Positions 49,283 to 60,800 of a DNA stretch of 64,000 bases are shown piece by piece. The position numbers and the translations under genes are program-made. The stretch comes from Aralia elata. Taxonomy: Eukaryota > Streptophyta > Magnoliopsida > Apiales > Araliaceae. Each line of letters starts with the position of its first letter. Position 1 is the stretch's first letter. The stretch lies in assembly GCA_034770075.1 (NCBI GenBank), contig JAVJAP010000218.1, positions 62,001 through 126,000 of the forward strand. Direction: 5' to 3'. The notes under the pieces were generated by a model. It did no database searches. It was not told the DNA's origin and saw nothing but the letters and a program-made list of their open reading frames with translations.

Positions 49283-51280
49283 CTCATCCTACTATTAATA
49301 GTGCATTCAGTTATGACCTTTTAGGAGGCTTGTTGTGGATGAGATGACCCAAGAAGATATTATTGGGACAGTGGATTGAGACTTGTTACGATTTGATTTG
49401 ATTCAGACTTCAGGTTGTTACATACTTCACTAGACAAAAATTCTTAGTATCAAATAGGAAAGAGGGCAGAGGGGTTTAGGATTAGTTTCAACAATGAAGT
49501 TGGAAATTTTATGGTTTCTGAAGTATAAGATGAAGGTTTATACTCGTTTAGGAAACTGACCAACCAAAACTCAATAGCTCACAAGCACACAAAAACTCCA
49601 TATATTAGCCAAAGAATGATGGACCCCCTAACCAACCAAAACTCAATAGCTCACAAGCACACGGAAACTCCATATATTAGCCAAAGAATGAAGGAATTCA
49701 TAATCGTAAAAGTTTGGATACTCATCGAAAATATAAATGTATATACAAAAATTAATTTTAAAAAAACAACCAGATAAGAAAATAAGAGATAATATCACAT
49801 GCGTAAAATTGAGTTGATTGGACCCCAAATCAACAAACAGCATAAATTTCTAATATGAGAACAATCTGTGAGAACACCTTTCTAGAAAAAGTAAATTATT
49901 GTTAATGTTTCATGTCTTTACTAGCTGACCAGTTACCTGTTTCTTCAGCATCTGAGCTGCATTTAATTCATAAGTGACCTGTGCATCTACCCGAGCACGC
50001 ATAGCCGCTAATTCTTCAGGTGTAGCATTAGCCATCTTTTCACCTATCTCAGCCATGTCATCTGGACGGGTATTCTTCAATTGTTCTGCCGCATGCTTCA
50101 AGTCTTCAGGCCTCATATTTTTCATGCTTTCTGAAGCCATTCTCATCAATTCAGGATTAGACATCATCTGCAGTATCAACCATAGATCACAAACTCCATT
50201 TAAACAGTCATTTCAGTCAACTGAAAGAAGCAATCACTAGAAGTGTAATAGTGACCAAAAACAATCCACATTATTAATTTCTTCCTAAAATGCCGACTAA
50301 ACTTGCAAAAACTGTCCCATTTAAAACTGTTAGCTCATGTACTTCCAAAATAAAACTAAGTTGCATAAATTCCACATACAGCACCCCATATAAAAGGTAA
50401 ATGCATTCTAGAGGAACGATTATGGAGTAACTGTATTTAACCAGATAAAGCTAATGGACTAAGCCAGCTAAACCTGCTTACACCCAGGGTCCCATTTCAC
50501 AATTATTTTAAAGGTCCAAACATAACTTCTGTACCTGATCAAAACCCGAATGAACAACAATTGCACAATTTCATGTTATACCCATTTCTTTACGAGTATT
50601 CCGAGATCAAATAACCATGACCAAGATGAATGACTTTTTGATAGTTAAGAAGTGTAATCAGTCGTACCATCAAGTCATAAGATTTGAACTTTCTCAATTT
50701 CACTTATAAAATATAAACTAATACCAACCCAAAACCACTAACCCAACATTCATGAAAGTTTGGTACCTGCTTCTTCTTTCATGTTTCTGCTTCATATTTT
50801 TGTTTTCAACCACCAAAACAATTGTTTTATTGTATTGTCTGAAGAATTGGATTTTGGAATTTTGTTGTTAATAAGATTCAATGTCTCATGTCTGGACAGT
50901 TGGAATGGCTCATAGTGTTGCCAAAATTAAAAAAAATTAATTGTGTTTTCCAGAGCAGAAACAGCTGCCAAACAACATTATCTGCTCCTGATTTGAAAAA
51001 GTAGGAGCAGAAACAAAAAAATGGGAGCTGAAGGACCCTAACTAAGCAAGAAAAAAAGGAAATCAATAACTAAAATTTAACTAATTCACTCCAAATTATA
51101 AACAAAAATAATCAGATAAAAAAATATCAATACGACCCATCTGCTCATGAACAAATTTGAAGAATATCAATAAATTAAGTAAACCTGCTGCTGAATCTTG
51201 GCTAATTCGGCGGGTGACATACGACCCATCTGCTCTTGAGCGAGTCTGATCAACTCGGGATCCATCATACCGGGAAACAT
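42222..51280 (-). CDS. OEP61: TPR co-chaperone docking protein OEP61 / TPR7, tail-anchored
   Basis: Exons (minus): 51280-51185, 50167-49937, 48108-48052, 47913-47785, 47633-47556, 47442-47372, 46880-46837, 46717-46552, 45550-44938, 43664-43521, 42368-42222. All are GT-AG and in phase, 1776 nt, 591 aa. The N-terminus MFPGMMDPELIRLAQEQMGR and the Met-rich repeats (RPEDLKHAAEQLK) are typical of this protein. Residues about 104-225 form three TPR motifs of the chaperone-clamp type. Residues 569-591 are a C-terminal transmembrane anchor (GMVLAVCILIFAVILHWLGY). In Arabidopsis it binds Hsp70/Hsp90 clients and has been placed at the chloroplast outer envelope and the ER (TPR7). Exon 9 holds two copies of a KTAS..SKM..EELQ.M module. 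Introns host a TRIM-like element and a tandem duplication. Appears intact. Confidence 0.93.
48750..49422 (+). mobile_element. TRIM-like miniature LTR retrotransposon in OEP61 intron 2
   Basis: Two diverged direct repeats (about 48750-48960 and 49203-49422) share GGTTAATTT, CATGACTTTTTGAG/TATGACCTTTTAGGAGG, TAAGATGACC/GAGATGACCC, ATGATTTGATT and the end GTTGTTACA. After the first comes TTGTATTAGAGT, 9 of 12 matching the initiator-Met tRNA primer site TGGTATCAGAGC. Before the second is a purine tract, AAGAGGGGGAGA. The 240-bp interior has no gag or pol. These are the traits of a terminal-repeat retrotransposon in miniature. It lies antisense to OEP61. The second LTR carries a (TA)n expansion. 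The left end is approximate. Confidence 0.7.
49243..49278. repeat. (TA)n microsatellite
   Basis: About 18 TA units inside the right terminal repeat of the TRIM-like element. Confidence 0.95.
49559..49702. repeat. 72-bp tandem duplication in OEP61 intron 2
   Basis: The segment starting ACCAACCAAAACTCAATAGC at about 49559 is repeated at 49631 with only a few differences. Recent local duplication, non-coding. Confidence 0.92.
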
Positions 51281-54200
51281 TTTTTCAAATCTTTTACACA
51301 AAAGCTGAAATCAAAGCTGGAGCAATCGATACAAGAAGCTTGGATCTTCAATTGGGATAAATTCGGATTAGTTCAGATGTATTCACGACAGACTCAGTTC
51401 GAGAGGGGTTTGTTAATATTTTGGATCGATGAAAATGAATGAATATATATATATATACCTAGACCGCTGGAAGCCGGGAAGGAACTCATCAAATTATAAA
51501 GGTTTTATGTGCATACGGGAATTAAAAAAATGTCTTATTCTAATTTATTTTATTTTTAATCGTAATTTAATCTGATTAAATATTTGTCGGTTTGTATATT
51601 ATTTTTTTTATTAAAAATTATATAAATACTTTTTGTTTCTAAATTATGATATCATAATTAATTTTAAAAAATAATTTAAAATATTTTTAAATTTAAAATT
51701 GAAGTGATTATTTTTTAGATAAATTATAATATTTATCATATTTTTTGACTAAAATAAAAAAATATGTTAATTTTGAATTTTTGACTTTAAAAGATCAATA
51801 ATTAATTATTTGCTATAGAACAAAAGAATTATTGCAATGAGGGGATGAAGAGAATTAAATTTGGGGTGTAGATCAAATGATCAAGCATGTAGGGTCCTTA
51901 CTACTAGTACTAGCCAAGAAGTTGAGTAACACAAAATAAGAATGTTAGCGAAACCTAATGAATGGCCTATTGGTGTGGTCAACTTTAGCCGTATGTTTAT
52001 GGGCGGTTAATATGGCTCATAATTTGACTGTTCATTAAGGGGCCGGTTCACTTGAGTTGGACCCGGTTCGGGTGACAGACCAAAGAAACATTCTTGAACT
52101 GGGAGCTTATTGACAAGTTTGTGCACAAACTATTTTAACAAAAAATTGCATATATGCTTTATTACCTTTTGTTTTGTATAACTTATAATTTGTGAACTGG
52201 TTGAATGGTTGTTGGTTTACTGAGACAAATAATATTCTGAAAAATTATTGAAATGGAAAATATAATATCACTCCCTGATGTTATGAATACTTTAGGACAG
52301 AGGGCAAATTGCTCCCATCAAAATTTTGGATTATACAGTGAGAGAGAAATACATAGAAATTTAGACAAAAATTAGATTCACACAGATGAATCATCAGATT
52401 ATCAGAGCATTGTTCAAGTTAAAATCATCCCAAGTGACCATCAATTTTTACTCTAACTGACTCTGCCCATTCCAGCAGCTGTTCACATTCATCTCTTTAG
52501 AAGAAGAAAAACAATGGGCAATCTGCAATCACATCAGAAAAGATACATGATACCAGTAAAGTTTGGGAGTATTAAAGTTTAAAGAACATATCAGATAGAT
52601 TCATGAGTCATCAAAAGAAATAAAATTTTGTGTCCAGCTTCAGCAGAAACTTGATAGAAAATGAACAGGAAAGAAAATCCTCGGTCCGAAAGAAGATACA
52701 TATAGAAATAACAAAAGGGCTGACTAAAATCTCTTCAAATGTACAACTCAAACTTATTTCTCTTCCACAAGCCACATTAACTGTTACAACATTTCCGCAC
52801 CTACAGCTATTCAGGTTCCATCTCATCCGAGTTATAAAGGCTTCATTAAGATTGCCGACGTATTTACTCCGGCATACGAATGGAAAAGTATATATTGAGG
52901 AGAAATCTGTCCACCAAAGGCATGTATACGTATCTTAAGTATCATTTAGATATTTGCAGCAAGAAGTACTCAATCTCACTAATGAAACCCACAACAAGGT
53001 CACTGATTTTTTTCTCTCCTCTAAAAGCCATGAATAATAAAGCAACAAGACGATAAAAGCTTACGGGCAAATCCAAACTGATAAAGTAAATGAAACATAT
53101 GTCAACAATTAATGCTATAGAAGATGGACATAAAACAAATGCTTGATATCATATATACTTCTGAGCAGAGACTTATTTCTTTTCTTTTTATTACAGTCCT
53201 AACTTGTTTGATGACTAATTTATGCTGCTGAAAATCACTTTGGCAGCTAAACTAGCCAAAACAAGCTTTTAAAAATCTTGATACCAAGTAAAAGGGGGTC
53301 AGGAAGCACATCAACAAAGATATACTCGTGCAGCAACAAATGGAAGAAGTAGAGCTCATAGCAGCTATAATCAACAAAATCAACACCAAAGAAAAATATA
53401 TATTCTTTTCCGAAAATTTATGTAAAGTGAGTAGTAGCATAACTGTCATAATTCTAAATAAGACCAAAGTATCATCATTCTTTTCTCTCTCTTCATATGC
53501 TAGGGGAAGATAATGATTTAGAGAAACTTAAAAAAATAGTCATAGTTGTCCTTACCACTGAAAGCCAGAGTTCTTACTTTCCTCTATTTATTGACAAAAA
53601 ACTTAAATACCCATTGAACACTATCTAGCCGTGATCATTATCCCTAAATTATCTTGTGTGAGTGTCATGTTTCCATGAATAATTTCAGCACATTATTTCT
53701 CTCAAGCAGGAACTTATCTACTGTGTGCATGCACAAGTGCATTTGGTGAGTGGGTTGTGTATAAGCCATTCTCATAAGGCTCTGTTTGTTTTATTGTTAA
53801 ATAAAACTCTTAGTGAAAATTCTTTCTCAGAAAATATTTGAACGTCAGATCCTTATTTCTCAATTTCTTATTATTTGGGTGACTGGAATTTTTTTTTAAA
53901 AATCTACTTCCAAAATTAGGCCATGAGATTCATATAATCCTTTTAAACCCTTTCATCCAATAAAATGCAAGGTTAATGAGATTTATGTATATCTAAAAGA
54001 GACATTGTTCAATAGCTTCCATCAATATATCTCTTTTGTAGATTCTCAAGGAAAAGGGGCATGTCAATGTGTTTGGTCAAGGCAGAAAACAAATTTCAGG
54101 CTTTAATCAGAGAAGTTGTTTTCTATTATATTTCTCATTCAAAAGTTCTGGAATTATAGAACAAAACAATCGATTGGAATTGAGATTTTCACTAATATTT

Positions 54201-54882
54201 ATTCCTTCTCCTAAATTTGTGCTGAAACAAAAACAGCCACAGTGAATTGCAGGAATTGGTTGTAAGAGGTGTTAGAATGAGTCTTTAGAAAGGACAACAA
54301 ATAGAATTAAGCCTTCAGAGAAAAGTCATCATCAAGAATTAAAGCTTGATCTAGCAACTGACAAGATATTAGAATCTTTGTGCCTCATAGTTCCACTATT
54401 CTAATTACTTGTCAATTGCAAAGACCTGATTAGTTTTACTTATCATAAACAGTTCACAAAAAAAAAAGAAAGAAAGAAAAATCCTGATTAAATCAGAAGA
54501 TTAAGCTTTAATTCTTTATGCTGACCTACTCCTGTGATAGAGACCTTTTACCAAATCTTTCACGAAATTTTATCAAGAAAAAATTATTTCATACTTTCAT
54601 TTATCGGGATCATATGTGCTAACTCTAAGATGATTTGAGAACAACTTCAGTAATGAGTAATCTTAAAAGAAAATGCATTTACATAATACTCCATTAATCT
54701 GCTGCTGCCTATAGAAATTTTTGACTATGTAGGATAACAGATCAACCAGACAAAATAACTATACTCCGTATAAAAGAACATAAAATTAGGGTTTAAAGGG
54801 TAAAAAGAGCCTCAATAAAATCATCTTACCAATTGAGAAAACGGGATTAACATAGAGAAAATGTGGAAAACCCTACTATAGC
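51281..54882. other. Upstream of OEP61 and 3' flank of the zinc-finger gene
   Basis: The OEP61 5'UTR/promoter adjoins 51281, with an AT run near 51446-51459. Very AT-rich DNA lies at 51500-51830. 52300-54880 has gene-flank-like composition and may hold the 3'UTR of the zinc-finger gene, but no exon can be supported. Open frames near 52630-52940 lack homology and splice context. Confidence 0.45.
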
Positions 54883-57800
54883 TCATAGGCGTCTTGAATA
54901 TCCTGAGCCTGCACACTTTTTGCAGAGTATCAATCCTGCAGAGAGGCAAGGTAACACAAATATAAGTAAACACATAGGTATGGACTAAACAATAAAGGTC
55001 ACTACCTTGATTTTTAAGGGAGTTCCTTTACTGGCTTCGCTTTGGGAAACATCAATTGGAACTTTTAGAGGGGGTGGCATTGCCTAATAGCCCAGATTTT
55101 CACAGAATTTGGTGGCCTGCTCTTTAATATCCCTTTAGTTTTGTCATTTTGTTTTTCTTGGAGGACTCCTTGTCCTCACACTATATAATGCTTCTTCTTT
55201 TGAATAAATTTTTTTCTTCTATTTAAAGAAACAATATGTAATATGAAAAAGCACGCAAATTGCAACGAGTGAAAACCCGATGGTTTGGCATATTTCTACC
55301 TTCACATAAATACTAAATCTTGAAGAATGATACCTCCAAGCTCACAAGCCATTTCATTGTTTCTAAGTAGAAGTAACTATCATAACTGTATATAGTGGTA
55401 TCACTCACCCCAGGCCAAAGTCCCATGATCCCATCAGTGGGCAAGTTTGGAGGATCTTGACAAAATCAATAAAGGAAAGTAACTTCATAGAGTTCTGCAT
55501 ATGATGATGGTTGCAAATAGATGCTATTCATTCTCATGATACAGAACAGATAATATATGACAGAACTGGGGTTCGTTGTTAAAATTCTGATGGTATTATT
55601 ACACATGTAAACAGATGTTTATATTCTCGAGCTAATGAGGAATTCTAGGGGTAACAAAGTTAGGGTCATAAATTAGATTTATAGTGCATTTTATTACATG
55701 AACAATCAATAGTTATGTGGTCAACTAATGTAATAATGACACATAATTTTGGACACCAAATTTGGAGGATAATTTGGGACCCCTAGCATTATTTAAATAC
55801 TGTTAAAGTAAGATTCAGTTCTATAAGATGTATGGAAATCCCATAGGCTAAGGCCTGTGAACATCTTGAAGGAATGAAGGACTCATGTTTGTTATGAACC
55901 ATTTGTGGAAACTCCAATACACTTTTGCATTACTTCTTTGACATGCTCATAATTAAAAATAAAGTTATTTATTTAATAATGCAATTCTATACTTCTTGAA
56001 TAATTGTGAACATGTGACTCCAAACCTTGCATGTAGCTATTTGACTTCTTTAGTAATGCAACTTTAAGTGTAATTAGAGAGATTTTTTTTTACTGAGAAT
56101 AAATATCATTACAAAACTAAGATGAAGGAAAATTATACTAAAGGAGAGCGAACGGAAGAATGAAATTTTTTATTTCTTTTTTTGATAAATAGAATGAAAA
56201 GGTTATCATACTTGTGTACATATAAAATAAGTATAGACCCTATGCCAGCACATTTTCACTATATGCCCAAGTCCATTTACAGTGAGCTCTAATACTCATG
56301 ATCCCTGATTTTCAATACCCATTGATGTTAGATTTAGTTTTACTAAAGATGGTGTCAGGTCCTTGTTGAATCCTAACCACAGAAATAGAGATAGAAACAG
56401 AAAATTAGAGAAAATAGGGAGGAAGAAGGAGAAGAATACAGTGAACACTCACTGTGTTCGTGAGAAAGATAAAGATAAAATGAAGTAGCTGAAAGCTTAC
56501 TTTTCAATTTCATTCATAAAATGCATAATATCAAAACTTGGGGATTACCCTTCCCATTACATACATATATATAGCTACAAAAATGTTGAAAAATGTAAAC
56601 ACTCCTAATTTACACCACTCTCTTATCCTTCACACACATGCTAACAACCTCCATGTGCACACTTGTGCAAACAAAATATCTAACTCTAGAATATACGAAC
56701 TATTTTAGTTATGCCCAGTTTACCCTTGCTCTTGTGATCCTAACATTTCCTTCCCCTTAAGAGAATTCATGTCCTCATGAATAAAGTAACAAGTCTGGAT
56801 AGTTGAGTTTGAGCAGGTCTTCATCTTCCCAGGTGGCTTCCTCCAAGCTGCAATATTTATACTGATAAATGACCTTGCTTCCTTTGTAAATTCTCCTATG
56901 TTTTAAGGTTCTGAGTGGTCCCACATCAAATTGCCCTTCTTGATTAACCTCTAGTAGTTGTGTGTTGATTAGAGTTGTCCCCAAATGCCTTGTGAGACAT
57001 GAAAGGTGGGATGTATCCGTTTAGTGCTTGGAAGCTCTAGTTTGTATGCAACAGCCCCATATTTTTCCAGAATTTTAAAAGGCCCATAGAATTTTGGGGT
57101 AGTTTCATATTCTTTCTTATTGACACTGAACTCTGCCTATAAAGTTGTAGCTTCAGGTACACCCACTCATCAACCTTAAAATCCCTCTCAGTTCTTCTTT
57201 TATCAGCATGACTCTTGATTCTTTGTTGTGCCTTGGCCAAATTCTCCTTGAGAATTTCCAACTGTTGTTCTTTCTCTGCAAGAATGTCCTCTATTGCTGC
57301 AATGTTGGTACCAAATTTTGAGGGAATGCTTAGGTGTATAGGGTCATGACCATAGAGAATTTTGTATGGGGTTGTTTGTAAAGAAGTGTGGAAAGTGGTA
57401 TTAAACCACCATTCTGCCATAGGTAGCCAAGAGCTCCATAGTTTTGGTGAATGACTGCACATGCTTCTTAGGTGTTGCTCTAAACATTGATTTATCCTTT
57501 CAGTGCTTCCATCACTTTGAGGATGATAGGAAGTACTGATGTGGAGCCTTGTTCCTGCAAATTTAAATAGTGTCTGCCAGAAGTCACTAAAAAATATAGG
57601 ATCCCTATCACTCACAATTGAGCCAGGAAGGCCATGAAGCTTAAAGAGGTTCTCAAAGAATAATTGGGATAATGTTTTGGCCGAGATAGGATGACTGAGA
57701 AGTAAGAAATGAGAGTTTCTGTTATACCTAGGGCTGAGCATTCGGTTAATAACCGAACCGAACTACAAATTCGGTTATAACCGATATCCGAACAAACATT

Positions 57801-60800
57801 ATTTTTGGTATCCGAATAACTAACCGAATTTGACACTAACCGAATAACCGAATAGGTTATTCGGTTATTCGGTTAAAAACCGAATTAAAAAACTATATGG
57901 TAGGCCAAGCGCTTTCCCTGATACCATGTCACCTCTGAAGATGTAGGCCAAACAGTGAGCTAGAATACAACAGAACTCACAGCCACAACCAAGAATTGAG
58001 ATCTCAAGCACCAAGAAGAAAACAACAAGAAGTTCAAATCAAATCAAAGGAACCCACAATAATTCAAGGTCAAAGTAAGGCAGATGCAGATAAAAAAAAC
58101 AGAGATTAAAGCACAACCCTAAAATCAATTTACAAGGATGCACATACCCAATTGAGCTGAGATTTCAGAAGAAGGGTAGAAAAGAATCCGGCAAATACAA
58201 TTACAGAAAGAAAAGCAGATAACTTTATTAAAGAAATTAAGTGTGAGAATCATGGGGTAGTAATTTATTCTAATGGGTATCGTCAAAGAAAACAAAAGAG
58301 GGATTTTCAGAACATGGCATAGAAAGGGAGTAAAAGAAAGAGAAAGAGAGAGTTGTAATAGGAGAGTTTCAAATCTGAAAGGGACAGAGGGAATAAAGAT
58401 ATCTGGCCAATTAGTCCATTTAGTTTTATATGTGTGACCCATAGACTCATGGCCCATTTAACTCAAAAGCCCTATTTTTATTTTCATAGCCATACCGAAT
58501 AAACAGTTTTGTTCGGTTATTCGGTTTAACCGAATAACCCAAAAATGATACCCGTACAAACTAACCGAAAACCGTAAAATAATTCGGATATAACCGAAAT
58601 AGTAAAAATAACCGAAATTTCAGAAAAATTCGGTTAAATTATTTCGGTTCGGTTCGGTAATTCGGTTATACCCGAATTATGCTCAGTCCTAGTTATACCT
58701 ATCAGTAACAACCCAAATAACTTCATAGCCTTTGGAGTTAGGGAGTCCACTGATGAAATCCATAGCTATGTCCATCCAAGGTAGATTAGGGATGGGTAGT
58801 GGTTGGAGCAGCCCAGGGTTTTTCACATTTTTATGTTTGGAAAATTGACAAACAAAAAAACTCAAAACACCAACTCCATTTGTAATTCCATCAATTACTT
58901 GTCTATCAAAAAAAGAAGTCAATTCGGCCAATCCTCTTATCCCCCAGTAAAGAATGTTGCATAAAAAGCATCTATGTAACCACGATTACACGACCAACCA
59001 TATATACCATTTATTATTTTGTCCAAAAAAATTCTCTTAGGACCTATTTTAACAAACAAGTTAATTAAGTCCAAATTTTGCAAAAAGGCACTCAGCCACC
59101 CACTATGTGATATCATTCTAAATTCCTATCCAATAGAAGTACTACCCTATTCTTTTTTAGAGTGGCTCTAGTTCCTGAGTGGCCACCAACTCCTTTTTCA
59201 TGAAGTTCTTCAAATAGTTGCTTTCTCAATTCTCCTTAGAATCCTATCGCCCACTTACATTTGTACTTAAGTAATCCATGGACTAATTCAAATTCATTAG
59301 GCCCCATCTTTGTAGCTGCTAATTCAGTTATAACTTGGGAAATATTAGTATCCCCTTCATAACTTTCAACTATTTGGGACATCTAAGCTGGTTGAGCTAT
59401 TGTCAGGTAGTTGCAAGCTGGGAGATTTATAGCTTCTGTGTGTTGTGGTTTTTTTATCCCTTGCAGTTGTATCTCTTTCCCATTGTGCAGAAAACTCATG
59501 AGAAGTTCATCGTAATTGAAATGTACTACTCCAAGTTGCTTTATCCATGTAGTTCCCAAGATGGCATCATGTTGCTGTAAATTAATAACCCACAAAGGTG
59601 TGCTGAAACTGTGGTTGTCAATGTCCCATTTAAACTCAGGGCATGAGGTGCTACTCTAGAGTCCTCTCCATTAGGAAGGGTATTGATAATAGGATCAATA
59701 AGATGTAAAGAACAGTTTAAGACCCCTGCAGCTTTTTGGCTTAGAAAATTTAAGTTACTCCCACTGTCTACTAACATCATTAGTTGTTTTCCTTCACTTT
59801 TTCCTTTAAGAATAAGAGTTTGTTCACCTTTGGTTTCTCCCTTAAGTTGTAGGTGGCGTAGGTCAGTTGTTTCTTTTGGATTTTCTCGAATCCCTTCCCA
59901 AACAAGTTCTGGTTCTTCATCAAACATAGGAGGACCAATGTAGTCTTCACAGTCCGGGTAGTCTACGCAAGTAATCATAAAATTCTGGGAAACCTTACAC
60001 TGATGTCCCATGGTGTACTTCTCATCACAGTAGAAACAAAGACCTTTTGCTTTTCTCTCATCACTTTGGGCTGTAGTAATAGGTTTAGGCTTGTTAAAGT
60101 CTTTTCTAGGATAGGTGAGCATAGGAATTTTGATGGCAATAGGTGCAGGGAAGTCCTTTTTGTAGCTGGGGCTGAGTGTTTGTGTAAGGACTTTGGGCTT
60201 TATTGTAGTTGTTTGCAGGTTTTAGAAGAGGACTTTCATAGAATTTGGCTTGTTTGAAGGCTTGGAAAAGTGTTTCAGGGTCAATTAGCTTTACCATCTT
60301 TTTGGTTTCATGTTTAAGTCCGCCAACAAAGAAGTCCTGAGTCAAGTGAGGCAACTTTTCAAGCAATCTCCCCTTGTGCCTTTCAAACTCATCATAGTAA
60401 GCATTCACAGTGCTTACTTGTTTTAGTAGCTTGAACTGTTCATATATATTCTCCACACCTGCCTCAATGAACCTCATAGTGAAGTCACTTGCAAACTCCC
60501 TCCATGTAAGTCCATCCTTGCCATTGACATAAGACTTGTACTAGTACTTTGGAGAGCCATGGAGGTGCATCCCACCTCTGGCAATCCTCATTTGGGAGTT
60601 AATTCCATAGATGCTAAAGTACTCCTCACAGCCTTGAATCCAACTCTTAGCATCATCACCCTCAGTAAATGATGGGAAAGCCAGTTTAAGATGCTTCAGT
60701 TCTCTCCCCTCTTCACCATCATCATCATTTTGGTTCCTCCTCCTCCATTGAGCATCATCTTCTTCGTTTCTCCAAGCTCTTTCTTGTTCAGCATGTCTAG

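Noticed and set aside
52611..52938. Overlapping ORFs of 71 and 102 aa
   Set aside because: No recognisable motif, no in-phase splice partners, and AT-rich composition; likely chance.
58125..58457. 110-aa minus-strand ORF inside the nested element
   Set aside because: Low-complexity hydrophobic sequence, no transposase motif; the element appears non-coding.
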